A stretch of DNA of 64,000 bases, from positions 15,066 to 79,065 of the forward strand of contig JBBQWN010000012.1 of the NCBI GenBank assembly GCA_038210595.1, read 5' to 3'. Position numbers and translations under genes: made by a program. Of this stretch, positions 18,630-27,176 are shown one piece after another; positions within the stretch are counted from its first letter, which is position 1; each line of letters opens with the position of its first letter. Origin of the DNA: Glacieibacterium sp038210595 (GTDB lineage Bacteria > Pseudomonadota > Alphaproteobacteria > Sphingomonadales > Sphingomonadaceae). The notes under the pieces were generated by a model that made no database searches, was not told the DNA's origin, and saw nothing but the letters and a program-made list of their open reading frames with translations.

Positions 18630-19115
18630 ATGACGATCAAGGTCGGTGACACCGTGCCCAGCGCCACGCTGATGAAGATGACCGAGGCCGGCCCCGCGCC
18701 GGTGGCGACCGACGACTTGTTCAAGGGTCGCACCGTCGCCTTGTTCTCGGTGCCCGGCGCGTTCACCCCGACCTGCTCCGCCAAGCACCTGCCGGGCTTT
18801 GTCGACCATGCCGAAAACTTCGCGGCCAAGGGCGTCGACGAGATCGTCTGCATCTCGGTCAACGACGTGTTCGTGATGGGGGCGTGGGCCGAAGCAGCCA
18901 ATGTCGGGGACAAGGTGACGCTGCTCGCCGACGGCAACGGCGACTTCGTCGAGGCGCTGGGCCTTGCGATGGACGGCAGCCGCTTCGGCATGGGCAAGCG
19001 CGGCCAGCGCTTCTCGATGCTGGTCAAGGATGGCAAGGTCGCCGAGCTCAACGTCGAGGACCCGGGCGCGTTCAACGTGTCGTCGGCCGAACATCTGATG
19101 GCGCAGCTCGGCTAG
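18630..19115 (+). CDS. Peroxiredoxin (Prx5/redoxin type)
   Basis: 161 aa from ATG 18630. The peroxidatic cysteine lies in VPGAFTPTCSAKHLPGF, and SVNDVFVMGAWAEA follows as in the Prx5 group. The C-terminal region has RFSMLVKDGKVAELNVE. These enzymes reduce hydrogen peroxide and organic peroxides in the cytoplasm using a thiol partner, often glutathione with glutaredoxin. A GC-rich hairpin directly follows the stop. Confidence 0.93.
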   Translation: MTIKVGDTVPSATLMKMTEAGPAPVATDDLFKGRTVALFSVPGAFTPTCSAKHLPGFVDHAENFAAKGVDEIVCISVNDVFVMGAWAEAANVGDKVTLLADGNGDFVEALGLAMDGSRFGMGKRGQRFSMLVKDGKVAELNVEDPGAFNVSSAEHLMAQLG

Positions 19116-19120
19116 GGCGC

Positions 19121-19149
19121 TGCCGCCCCCGCGTGCGGCGGGGGCGGCA
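19121..19149. terminator. Bidirectional GC hairpin between convergent genes
   Basis: A perfect 12-bp stem (19121-19132 with 19138-19149) and 5-nt loop fill the space between the peroxiredoxin stop and the M2 peptidase stop. There is no clear T-run on either side, so termination may be weak or Rho-assisted. Confidence 0.55.
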
Positions 19150-19154
19150 ACCAC

Positions 19155-20996
19155 CTACAAGGCCGCGATGCTGGTCCTCGGCCCGGTCCAGCCGCACGCC
19201 TGTCCCTTGTTTTGCGCCTTCAGCCAGGCCTGCAGCGGCGCGAAATAGGCCAGCATGGCGCGGCCATCGAGCTCGCGGGTGCCCGTGAACTTCTGCAGCG
19301 TCTCGGGCCACGGCCGCGACGCGCCCGCCTCCAGCATGGCATTCAGACGCGCGCCGACGTCCTTGTTGCCGTAAAACGAGCAGCGGTGCAGCGGCCCCTT
19401 CCACCCGGCCTGCTTGCACGCCGCCTGGTAGAATTGGAACTGCAGGATGCGCGCCAGGAAATAGCGGGCATAGGGCGTGTTGCCGGGGATATGATACTTG
19501 GCGCCGGGGTCGAAGTCGGTTTCCGTCCGCGCCACTGGCGGAATGATCCCCTGATAATGCAGGCGCAGATCGGTCCAGCCCTTGTTGTAGGCGGTGGACG
19601 GAATCGCGCCGGAGAACACGCCCCACCGCCACTTGTCGACGAGCAGCGTCCACGGCACGCCGGGCACCTTCTCCATTGCCTGGCGCAGCAGCAGCCCGAT
19701 GTCCTTTGACGCGTCCGGCACCTTGGCGGCGTCGAGCAGGCCGATCTTGACCAGATAGTCGGGCGTGATCGACAGCGCGACGAAATCGCCGATCGCTTCG
19801 TGGAAGCCGTCGTTCGCACCGTTCTGATAGAGATACGGCTGCTTGTTGTAGGCCCGCTGGTAGTAATTGTGGCCGAGTTCGTGATGGATGGTGACGAAGT
19901 CGCTGGCGTTGACCTTGATACACATCTTGATGCGTACATCGTCCTTGCTGTCCAGGTCCCAGGCAGACGCGTGGCAGATCACTTCCCGGTCCGCCGGTTT
20001 GGTGAACTGCGATCGTTCGAAGAACGTCTCGGGCAGCGGCGCAAAGCCCAGCGAGGAATAGAACTCCTCACCGGTCTTGACCATCTTCAGCGGATCATAA
20101 ACCTTAGCGACCAGCAGCTTACCGGTGTCGAAGCCGATGTCCCCGGCTCCGGCGGGCGCGACGATATCATAGATGTCAGACCAGTCCTGGGCCCACATGT
20201 TGCCCAGCAAATCAGCGCGGATCGGCCCGGTCTTGGGCTGCACCGCGTCGCCGTACTTCGCGTTCAATTTGGCGCGCGTATAGCAGTGCAGGTCCTCGTA
20301 GAGCGGCTTCACTTCGGCCGCGAGCTTGTCCAGCATCGCCGCGAACGCTTCCGGCGGCATGTCATACCCGGCCCGCCACATCGCGCCGGTATCGCTGAAG
20401 CCGAGCTCCTTGGCCCCGCCGTTGGCGATGTCGACCATGCGGACATAATCGGCGCGCATCGGCTGCCCGACCTTGTGCCACGACACCCACATTTCCTTCA
20501 GCAGCTCGGGGTCACGGACCGTGCCCATTAGCGCTTCCAGGTCGTTGCCGCTGGTCGGCTTGCCCTGGTAGGTGCCCTTGCCCTTGCCGTAGGTCGACTG
20601 CAGGCGGGTGGCGATGGTGTTGAGTTCCTCGGCCGCGCCGGGCGTGCTGGGGGCCGGGAGCGTGACACCCAGCTTTAGCGTGTCGAGCTTGCGCCGGGTG
20701 TCATAGGACAGTCCCGCGACGTCATTGAAACGCGCTGCACCCTTGGCGTACTTGACCGCCAGCAGCGTACCCTCGGTGCCCACCTTGGCCGACAGCCAGT
20801 CGGTGTCGTTCGTGATGTAGGTCGCGTTGATCCAGCCGACGCGGTTTCCATAGAGGCTGAACGCCGCGCCTTCCTGCTCGGCCTGCGCGATAAAGGCGTC
20901 GGCTTCCGCGGCGGTCGGCGCGGTGGTCTGGGCGGCAAGCGGCGTTGCGACGATGAGCGCGGCGGCGAGCGCGAGCACCGAGACGGCGGATTTCAT
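19155..20996 (-). CDS. M2-family metallopeptidase (ACE-like dipeptidyl carboxypeptidase)
   Basis: 613 aa. Signal peptide MKSAVSVLALAAALIVATPLAAQ, so the enzyme is periplasmic or secreted. The zinc site HELGH is at residues 372-376 with the third ligand Glu at about residue 400 in GFHEAIGD, as in angiotensin-converting enzyme. This family removes dipeptides from peptide C-termini. Length matches single-domain bacterial members, which occur mainly in Xanthomonadales and sphingomonads. The gene is alone, convergent with the peroxiredoxin gene. Confidence 0.94.
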   Translation of the reverse strand: MKSAVSVLALAAALIVATPLAAQTTAPTAAEADAFIAQAEQEGAAFSLYGNRVGWINATYITNDTDWLSAKVGTEGTLLAVKYAKGAARFNDVAGLSYDTRRKLDTLKLGVTLPAPSTPGAAEELNTIATRLQSTYGKGKGTYQGKPTSGNDLEALMGTVRDPELLKEMWVSWHKVGQPMRADYVRMVDIANGGAKELGFSDTGAMWRAGYDMPPEAFAAMLDKLAAEVKPLYEDLHCYTRAKLNAKYGDAVQPKTGPIRADLLGNMWAQDWSDIYDIVAPAGAGDIGFDTGKLLVAKVYDPLKMVKTGEEFYSSLGFAPLPETFFERSQFTKPADREVICHASAWDLDSKDDVRIKMCIKVNASDFVTIHHELGHNYYQRAYNKQPYLYQNGANDGFHEAIGDFVALSITPDYLVKIGLLDAAKVPDASKDIGLLLRQAMEKVPGVPWTLLVDKWRWGVFSGAIPSTAYNKGWTDLRLHYQGIIPPVARTETDFDPGAKYHIPGNTPYARYFLARILQFQFYQAACKQAGWKGPLHRCSFYGNKDVGARLNAMLEAGASRPWPETLQKFTGTRELDGRAMLAYFAPLQAWLKAQNKGQACGWTGPRTSIAAL

Positions 20997-21051
20997 GGAC
21001 AGTCCTTCACAAGATCAATGGACGGGGACTATCGACAGCCTTGCGCGAGGG

Positions 21052-21801
21052 TCAAGCGCTGAGAAACCCGGCGATGGCCGCGCCCAGTGCCGGGCCGACG
21101 ACCGCGCTCATGTGATTGCCGGGAATCTCCGCGTAGCGCCCCTTCGGCAGCACGGCGGCAAGATCGGGGGCGGATCCGTTGTCCTGGTCGTCGGCCCCGC
21201 ACAGCACGAGTGTCGGCGTTGCGATAGCGGCGATGGCGGCCTCGCCGGTGACGGCCTGGGAGCGCAGGACATGGGCGACCGCCGCGCCGTCAACGTGATT
21301 GGCGCGCATGAATTGCACCGCCATCCAGCCGTTGGAGCCACTCTCGAAGCTGTCAGGGTTGGCGATGACGTGGAGGAACCAGTCGGCGCGCTTGCCGATC
21401 TCGGTCAGGCCGGTCAGCCCCATGCCGGCGACGACGGCGCGACGCGGCGTCATGCCCAGCGCCAGGCAGCGGACCGTCGTGCGGCCACCGAGTGAATAGC
21501 CGCCGAGGTCATAGTCGGTGAGGCCGAGATGATCGACGAGTGCCGCGACGTCCTTAGCGAGGACGTCAGGCGGATAGGCGGCGGCGCTATGCGGCTTGGC
21601 ACTTTGCCCGTGCGCGCGGAGATCGGGGAGGATGACACGGCAGCCCGTGGCGACGACCTGCGCGGCGGCACCGTATTTGATCCAGTTCGTGTCGCCGCTG
21701 CTGAACAGTCCGTGGAGCAGGATGACCGGGCGACCGGTGCCAATCTCCTGCCAGCTGAGCTGGACCCCGTCGAAGGACGTGAACTGGAAACGCTGGGTCA
21801 T
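21052..21801 (-). CDS. Alpha/beta-fold hydrolase
   Basis: 249 aa from ATG 21801. Features: oxyanion segment VILLHGLFSSGDTNW, the nucleophile elbow GGYSLGGRTT (GXSXG), a later Asp in LVLCGADDQD, and His in IPGNHMSAV. It begins inside the stop of the GFA gene (ATGA), so the two are translationally coupled. Substrate is unknown; a role next to a GFA protein suggests detoxification of a small electrophile, which is inference only. Confidence 0.85.
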   Translation of the reverse strand: MTQRFQFTSFDGVQLSWQEIGTGRPVILLHGLFSSGDTNWIKYGAAAQVVATGCRVILPDLRAHGQSAKPHSAAAYPPDVLAKDVAALVDHLGLTDYDLGGYSLGGRTTVRCLALGMTPRRAVVAGMGLTGLTEIGKRADWFLHVIANPDSFESGSNGWMAVQFMRANHVDGAAVAHVLRSQAVTGEAAIAAIATPTLVLCGADDQDNGSAPDLAAVLPKGRYAEIPGNHMSAVVGPALGAAIAGFLSA

Positions 21802-22241
21802 TCGGGCCTTCTGGCCCGTGTCCATAATGCCATCAAGCCCGCATTGGCTTCGGTCTGAAGCTCGGGCAAGCCGTCGTGCGGAATCCAGCGGGCAACCCGC
21901 GACTCGGTGCCGAAGTGGCTGGCCAGCCGCACCGCCGCCGGCTCGTCGAGGGACCCGACGGTCAAGTCCATGTCCCGCTCACGATCATTGTATTCAAAGG
22001 TCAGCGGCGTACCGCAGGCCGCGCAATAGCCGCGCTTGGCGATCGGTGACGACACGAAGCGATCCGGTTCGCGGGTTGCCCAACGCACGGCCTCGCGGCG
22101 CACGCTGACCAGCGCCGCGGCGACGCCACCGGTGGCACGCTGGCACATCCGGCAATGGCACCAATAGGCCTCGTCGCTGGTCAGGGTGACCGTGTATCGC
22201 ACTGCCCCGCACTGGCAGCCGCCGCCTGCTTCCCTCGCCAT
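21798..22241 (-). CDS. GFA-family zinc protein
   Basis: 147 aa; ATG 22241 is preceded by GGGCGAGG. The zinc ligands typical of the glutathione-dependent formaldehyde-activating family are present: GGCQCGAVRY, CHCRMCQRATGG and YCAACGTPL. Despite the name most members have no proven formaldehyde activity. It is the first gene of a two-gene unit with the hydrolase. Confidence 0.9.
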   Translation of the reverse strand: MAREAGGGCQCGAVRYTVTLTSDEAYWCHCRMCQRATGGVAAALVSVRREAVRWATREPDRFVSSPIAKRGYCAACGTPLTFEYNDRERDMDLTVGSLDEPAAVRLASHFGTESRVARWIPHDGLPELQTEANAGLMALWTRARRPE

Positions 22242-22290
22242 CGCCCTCGCCCGTGATGCAGCGCCGCGACTATTGCGCCACCTCGCGCCA

Positions 22291-22323
22291 AACAAAAGGG
22301 CCGCCCGTTGCCGGGCGGCCCTT
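22291..22323 (-). terminator. Rho-independent terminator of the ompA-like gene
   Basis: A perfect 12-bp stem (22296-22307 with 22312-22323) and 4-nt loop is followed, in the minus-strand direction, by a TTTTGTTT run. It lies 24 nt after the stop of the OmpA-family gene. Confidence 0.85.
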
Positions 22324-22346
22324 CGCAGTTGATGCAGACGTCGGAC

Positions 22347-23477
22347 TTACTGCGGAGTGCAGGGCCCGGTCGGAGCCTGCGGAGCGCCACCAAAGGTGAT
22401 CTCCACGCGGCGGTTCTGCGGCTCGCGGACACCGTCGGCGGTGTCGACCAGCGGGCGGCTCTCGCCGAACGCCTCGGTCGTGATCGAGCCATCGGGCACG
22501 CCCTTCGTAGCCATGTAGGCCTTCACCGCGTCGGCACGACGCTGCGAGAGACCGACGTTGTAGGCGTCCGTACCCGACTTGTCGGCGTGACCGGCAAGCG
22601 CAACGCTGGTCTGGCCGGTCGCTGCGTACTGTTCAGCGGCGCGGTCGAGGATCTGCGCGGCTTCCGCGGTGATGATCGACTTATCCCAGTCGAAGAACAC
22701 CAGGAACGGCCCCGGGGTCACAGCAGCCGGCGGGCACGGCGGCAACGGCGGCGGCGGCGGGGGCGGCGGCGGGGGCGGCGGGGGCGGCGGCGCAGCCTCC
22801 GTGTAGAAGTTGTAGGTCAGGCCAACCAGCAGCGAGTGGCTGCGAAAGCGCGACTTGGTCTCTGTGTTGTCGACCGCAAAGGTCTTCACGTCCTGGACGT
22901 TGAAGAAACGATACTTCAGCGACAGGTCGACATGGCTCGACAGCGGCTTACGCACGCCGGCCAGAATCTGGTAGGCAAAGCGCGTGTCGCTGTCGTCGAG
23001 GTAGGTATCCCCGGCGTAGCTGAAGTTGCTGTATTTCACACGCGCGACACCAACGCCGCCGCCGAAGAAGCCCGAAAGGCTACGGTCATCTTTGCCGCCA
23101 AAGTCGATCAAGCCATTCGCCATGAACGACAACACCCGGGTGTGACCGGTTGCGTCATACTGACGGTTCGGCCCGAGCGGCGGGTAGGCACCACCAACCT
23201 CAGCCTCATCGAGCTTAGCGTCCTTGTAGCCGATCTCGAACTCACCACGCACCGGGCCGAAATCATAGCCGACGTTGCCGTCGACATCGTAGCCGTAGTT
23301 GTGATTTCCCGTGACAGCATTCTTGTAGGTGACGCCCGCATCACGGATGTTGAACTTCGTGTCCTCGACCAGCATGCCGCCAGCATCGACGCCAACGTAC
23401 CAGGCCTTGTCGCGGGCGATTGCCGGCCCAGCGAGCGCGGTGGTGGCAAGTGCCAGCGCCACAGCGAATTTCCGCAT
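22347..23477 (-). CDS. OmpA-family outer membrane protein
   Basis: 376 aa. Signal peptide MRKFAVALALATTALAGPAIA; an N-terminal eight-strand barrel region (about residues 22-215) ending LLVGLTYNFYTEA; a run of about 15 prolines as linker; and a C-terminal OmpA domain with FFDWDKSIITAEA, GHADKSGTDAYNVGLSQRRA and a final NRRVEITF segment. The C-domain binds peptidoglycan and ties the outer membrane to the wall. AAGGGG before the ATG is a good ribosome site, and a strong terminator follows, both fitting high expression. The 145 nt upstream hold its promoter; I see no clear -35/-10 pair at standard spacing. Confidence 0.95.
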   Translation of the reverse strand: MRKFAVALALATTALAGPAIARDKAWYVGVDAGGMLVEDTKFNIRDAGVTYKNAVTGNHNYGYDVDGNVGYDFGPVRGEFEIGYKDAKLDEAEVGGAYPPLGPNRQYDATGHTRVLSFMANGLIDFGGKDDRSLSGFFGGGVGVARVKYSNFSYAGDTYLDDSDTRFAYQILAGVRKPLSSHVDLSLKYRFFNVQDVKTFAVDNTETKSRFRSHSLLVGLTYNFYTEAAPPPPPPPPPPPPPPPLPPCPPAAVTPGPFLVFFDWDKSIITAEAAQILDRAAEQYAATGQTSVALAGHADKSGTDAYNVGLSQRRADAVKAYMATKGVPDGSITTEAFGESRPLVDTADGVREPQNRRVEITFGGAPQAPTGPCTPQ

Positions 23478-23622
23478 TTTCGTCCCCTTTCGGTGTGTGT
23501 CTTCTTACGAAGCCCGACAAACCCTCTAACTCACGGTCTATACCCACGCAAGCCACGAATGAGACCAAGTGTTGCATAGAAACAACATTTTGCCGTGAAG
23601 TAGAGGCTGTGAGCGTCGGCCA

Positions 23623-24126
23623 TCACGCGACAACCCCCTGTTCGCGCAACGCCGTGAGCAGCGCGTTCAGTGCCGCCCGCGCCTCGACGTCGACGGTGGT
23701 GCCGCCGACAGGGGAGCCGACCGCCGGGGCGGTGCCGTTCAGCGCCAACCGGCTGCCGATCCGCAGGCCGGAGGCGGGCCAGCCGTCGTCGGTCCAGCCG
23801 AGCGCGGTGCGCACCGCGAAGCGCTGGCTGTCGTGCAGCCAGGCGACGCAGCCCTCGCGCGGCATCAGATAGCGCCAGCCTGCGGCCGTGAAGCTGGCGA
23901 TCTGGCCGCTGCGCCCCGCCCACGCGCCTGTCGGGGTGATCGCACTCGGCACGATCCACGCCTGACCCGCCACGGGTGAGGCGGGCGGCGCACCGAGCGT
24001 CGCGGTTTCGACCGCGAGGTGGAGCAAGCTGTCGATCGTCGCCACCGCTTCATTGTGGGTGACTTCCTTCTGAGCCTGCGCGATCTGCAACAGCGGCAGC
24101 GCATAGCGGTCGGTAGTCTCGGACAT
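23623..24126 (-). CDS. DUF2793 protein of a GTA/prophage tail locus
   Basis: 167 aa. Begins MSETTDRYALPLLQIAQAQKEVTHNEA, the signature of DUF2793, which is commonly the last gene of GTA or prophage tail modules in alphaproteobacteria. WLHDSQRFAVRTALGWTDDG is also typical. It is probably a tail-tip or fibre-associated protein. It follows the tail baseplate protein by 13 nt on the same strand and appears intact although upstream genes of the cluster are ruined. Confidence 0.82.
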   Translation of the reverse strand: MSETTDRYALPLLQIAQAQKEVTHNEAVATIDSLLHLAVETATLGAPPASPVAGQAWIVPSAITPTGAWAGRSGQIASFTAAGWRYLMPREGCVAWLHDSQRFAVRTALGWTDDGWPASGLRIGSRLALNGTAPAVGSPVGGTTVDVEARAALNALLTALREQGVVA

Positions 24127-24139
24127 GGTCGGTCTCCGG

Positions 24140-26320
24140 TCAGGGCATGATCAGGGTGGTTCGCGCGGCACCGCCAGCAAGGTCGCCGAGCTGGCTCACC
24201 GCCAAGGCGATCGTGACGCCCGGCGCAGTCCCGTCCGCCGCGCGCTCGCCGGCGGAATAGCGCCATGACGGTGAAGTGACGGTGTTGCGCCGCACGACCG
24301 TGCCCGCGGACAGCTCGACGAAATAGCCCTCGCTGGCTTCCGCAAGCGGTGCATCGACGCCGTCGGACCAGCCGAAGCCGGCGCGGCTGCGGCGTGTCCA
24401 GGTGAACACTGCATCGCCGCCATCGGCGCGCACGCGGGCGAAGACCGGTGGCAACGGTCGCAGCGCGTTGCCGGTCAGCGACAGCAGCACCGGCGGCGTT
24501 GCGCCGTCGCCGGGGCCCGTGGCGCGCAGCCGCAATGTCCTCCCGGCGCTGTCGCTGCCGACATCGACCGGCAGTAACAGCTCGGCATCGAGCAGGACGA
24601 AGCGAGCGCCGGCGGGCTGCGCGGCGGCCGCGCTGCCGCGGCGGCCGCGCAGAAAGGTCGACAGAACGAAGCGTCCGTCACCGAGCGGCTCAACGTCGGC
24701 GAACTGTACGATCTCGTCGCCGATAACCGCCAGATTGGCCCCGGCCAGCACCGCGGCCTGGCTACGCGCCTCCAGCCACATCGCCGGCGCCAGCAACGCG
24801 ACCTCGACTCGCGCGGCGCGGTCCCACCGGTCGTCGCTGCCCGCCGCCAGCGCCGAAACCGTGGCGCCGATGACACTGGGGGCGCCGATCTCGCCGGCGC
24901 CGGCATAGGTCTCGCCGCTATCGAGGCTGAGCTCCAGGCCGCAGCGCCGCCAGCCGGTCGAGGCGCCCGCCGCCGCGACCCACAGGCGCGCGCCCGTCGC
25001 TACCTCGCCGAACAGCGGGGGCAGGTCGAGCACGTGGAGCGTCGTCGGCCCGGCGGCGACGTCGCCGGCATCGTGGACCCGGCCCGCGTCGGCCGCCACC
25101 GCCGCCGCCAGTCGCAGCGGCCGGCGCTCGACGGTGAGCTCGCTGACGAAATTGCTGAACGTCCAGCGCCGCACCGACCAGGCGGTCGTGTCCCCCGCGC
25201 GCTGCAGCGCCGCCCCGGCGCGCAGGTTGAGTGCCCGCGGCGGCAGGCGGAAGCTTGCGCCGACCCGGGCTGCGCTGCGCCGCGCCAGCAGTGCCGCCGC
25301 CAGCCCCTTGGCGACTTCGGCACGTAAGCCCGCGGCGATCTCGATCTGCGCGACGCGCTGTGCGCCGGGCCGCCGGACGGCGCGCTGCAGCCCGGGCTGG
25401 TAGTCGCGCGACGGGTCGTGAAAGGCGATGGCGACGGCATCGTCCAGCTGGCCGGCCGCACCACGCGCCTCGCTGCGAGCCTCGTGCGGCGCCGAACCGT
25501 CGTGACTGCCGAGGTCGGCGTCCGCGATCACTGGCCCTGCCAGTGGTCCCGCGGTGACGCGGAGTGTGTTGCCGTCGTCGACATAGCGCAGGTCGTAGAG
25601 CTCGGTCAGCGGCCCGATCTGGTCGCGCACGCTGCCCGATTGCGCCGCGGCGAAACCGTCGAACGTCGCGAACGGCCCGGTGACAGCTACTCCCTCCGGC
25701 GTAAGCTCGGCGATCACCGCACCGGCGTCGGTGCCCCTCGCGATCAGCTCGAAGGTCAGATTGGGGATGCGGTTGCCATAGTCGGCGAGCGGCAGGTCCT
25801 CGAACACCGCATAGGCCAGCCCGCGATAGGCCGGCGTGCCGCCGGCGCCTTCAGCGGCGCTGATAAGGGGGTCGGGGGCCTGGCCGTCGCCGCCGTTGTG
25901 CAGCCGCATCGTCACCGGGGTGAGCCACGCGCCTGCGGCGTCGCGCAGCAGCTTACCGTCGGCCCATACCCGGCCGATGCCCTCGACAGGGCGTGCCGAC
26001 AGTAGCACCGCGAACGACGCGCTATAGGAGTAACTGGCGGTCGCCGGCCCGCGCTTGCCGCCGCCCGTGCTTGTGCTGTGTTCGTCGATGCCTGAAGTCC
26101 AGACGAGATTGCCGGCGACGCGCATCGTCCCGAACAGGCGCGGAATCGCCTCGCCATAGGCCGAGCTCTGGACCGCGAGGTTGGCCGTCCGCCCGACTTC
26201 GCGGCGGCGGCCGCCGCCCAGCAGCGAACTGTCGACCTGCGCGCCGATGAAGCTGCCGACGATGCCGCCGACCGGGCCGCCGAGCGAACGCCCGACGGTG
26301 CTGAGGACCAATGTCGCCAT
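24140..26320 (-). CDS. GTA/phage tail hub protein (gp15-like), shortened
   Basis: 726 aa. The N-terminus (MATLVLSTVGRSLGGPVGGIVGSFIGAQVDS) and the RREVGRTANLAVQSSAYGEAIPRLFGTMRVAGNLVW segment match the GTA orfg15/host-specificity family. Later parts with the LSTFLRGRRGS motif and a fibronectin-like C-terminus are also typical. Full-length GTA proteins of this kind are about 1,200-1,300 aa and contain a TIM-barrel-like domain; this one is much shorter and seems to lack it. The frame is intact, with no internal stops. Confidence 0.75.
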   Translation of the reverse strand: MATLVLSTVGRSLGGPVGGIVGSFIGAQVDSSLLGGGRRREVGRTANLAVQSSAYGEAIPRLFGTMRVAGNLVWTSGIDEHSTSTGGGKRGPATASYSYSASFAVLLSARPVEGIGRVWADGKLLRDAAGAWLTPVTMRLHNGGDGQAPDPLISAAEGAGGTPAYRGLAYAVFEDLPLADYGNRIPNLTFELIARGTDAGAVIAELTPEGVAVTGPFATFDGFAAAQSGSVRDQIGPLTELYDLRYVDDGNTLRVTAGPLAGPVIADADLGSHDGSAPHEARSEARGAAGQLDDAVAIAFHDPSRDYQPGLQRAVRRPGAQRVAQIEIAAGLRAEVAKGLAAALLARRSAARVGASFRLPPRALNLRAGAALQRAGDTTAWSVRRWTFSNFVSELTVERRPLRLAAAVAADAGRVHDAGDVAAGPTTLHVLDLPPLFGEVATGARLWVAAAGASTGWRRCGLELSLDSGETYAGAGEIGAPSVIGATVSALAAGSDDRWDRAARVEVALLAPAMWLEARSQAAVLAGANLAVIGDEIVQFADVEPLGDGRFVLSTFLRGRRGSAAAAQPAGARFVLLDAELLLPVDVGSDSAGRTLRLRATGPGDGATPPVLLSLTGNALRPLPPVFARVRADGGDAVFTWTRRSRAGFGWSDGVDAPLAEASEGYFVELSAGTVVRRNTVTSPSWRYSAGERAADGTAPGVTIALAVSQLGDLAGGAARTTLIMP

Positions 26321-26323
26321 CGC

Positions 26324-26680
26324 CTACTCCTGCGGTTCGGGAAAGCGCCACGCGCCGAGCAGCCGCCACGCCGGATCGAGCGGACCCTCGACGACGCGGC
26401 TCAGCCCGGCATGGGCGTGTACGATACCGGCGTCGGTGACGACGCCGAGGTGGCGGCGGTCGACGGCGGGGGCGACGAGGATCAGGTCGCCGGGCCGCGG
26501 CAGGCCGACGGCCACGCAGCCCTGTTCGGGCAGCGCGGTGTCGAGCGCGTCCTGCCCGTCGCCGCCCAGCGCATAGCGCGGCACCGTGAAGCGCACCCCC
26601 GCCGCCGCCCCGGCGAACAGGGCGACGCCGATGCAATCGAGCCCGAGGCCCGGCGCGCGGCCCTGCCGGTCGCGGCGCGG
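26324..26680 (-). pseudogene. NlpC/P60 GTA peptidase remnant, N-terminus lost
   Basis: From about 26680 the frame reads RDRQGRAPGLGLDCIGVALF, the catalytic-Cys region of NlpC/P60 cell-wall peptidases (Cys codon 26635-26633), and continues through GDLILVAP and HLGVVTD to a His-containing HAHAGL segment and a stop at 26324. The residues that should precede the Cys motif and any start codon are missing because the sequence runs directly into terminase coding sequence in another frame. The only internal start, GTG 26596, would give a 90-aa product without the catalytic Cys. In GTAs this gene (orfg14) sits just upstream of the tail hub gene, as here. Confidence 0.7.
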
Positions 26681-27176
26681 ACCAGCCGGACGTTCAGGTC
26701 GATGTCGGCGGAGCGCAGCGCGTGGGCCACCATCTCGCCGCCGTTATTGGCCTCCGCGATAACCAGATCGGCGTCATGGGCCGCCGCCGCGCGAGCCACG
26801 GCGCGGCTCCATACGGCGGGCAGCGCGCCCTGCAGGCTATAGTCGCCGACGACATAGGCGAGGCCGTCCTCGCCCAGTGCAGCCGCCGCAGCCCGGGCTG
26901 CCATTCGATGTCGCCGTGGGTGGCGGCGAGGCCTGACGCCCCCTCGACCATCACCGAACGCGCGTCATGGTGGGTCGCCCCGACCAGCGCGATGTGGCAG
27001 CCCTCATGCCGGCGGGCCAGCGTGTCGATCCACGCCGTTCCGGTCCGCGTCTTGCCGAAACCGCGGCCGGCCAGCAGCAGCCAGGTGGCCCAGTCGCCGG
27101 GCGGCGGCTGGTGCTTGTCGGTGGGCTGGTAACTATGGGCAAAGGCGGCGGCGGCTTCGTCCGGGACCCGGCTCAT
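26681..27176 (-). pseudogene. GTA large terminase remnant with two internal deletions
   Basis: ATG 27176 opens MSRVPDEAAAAFAHSY and the Walker A motif LLAGRGFGKTRTG, continuing to EWQPGLRRLHW (codon 101, near 26875). There the frame changes: the next recognisable terminase sequence, GEDGLAYVVGDYSLQG to EANNGGEMVAHALRS, lies in another frame and corresponds to the nuclease-domain region some 200 residues further on in intact proteins. After LNVRLVRAATGR (about 26690) terminase sequence stops again and NlpC/P60 sequence begins. ATGA couples the start to the upstream HTH gene. The product could not package DNA. Confidence 0.8.

Noticed and set aside
22308..23579. Open frame antisense to the OmpA-like gene
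   Set aside because: The opposite strand has a signal peptide, barrel and OmpA domain; the antisense frame runs through the terminator.
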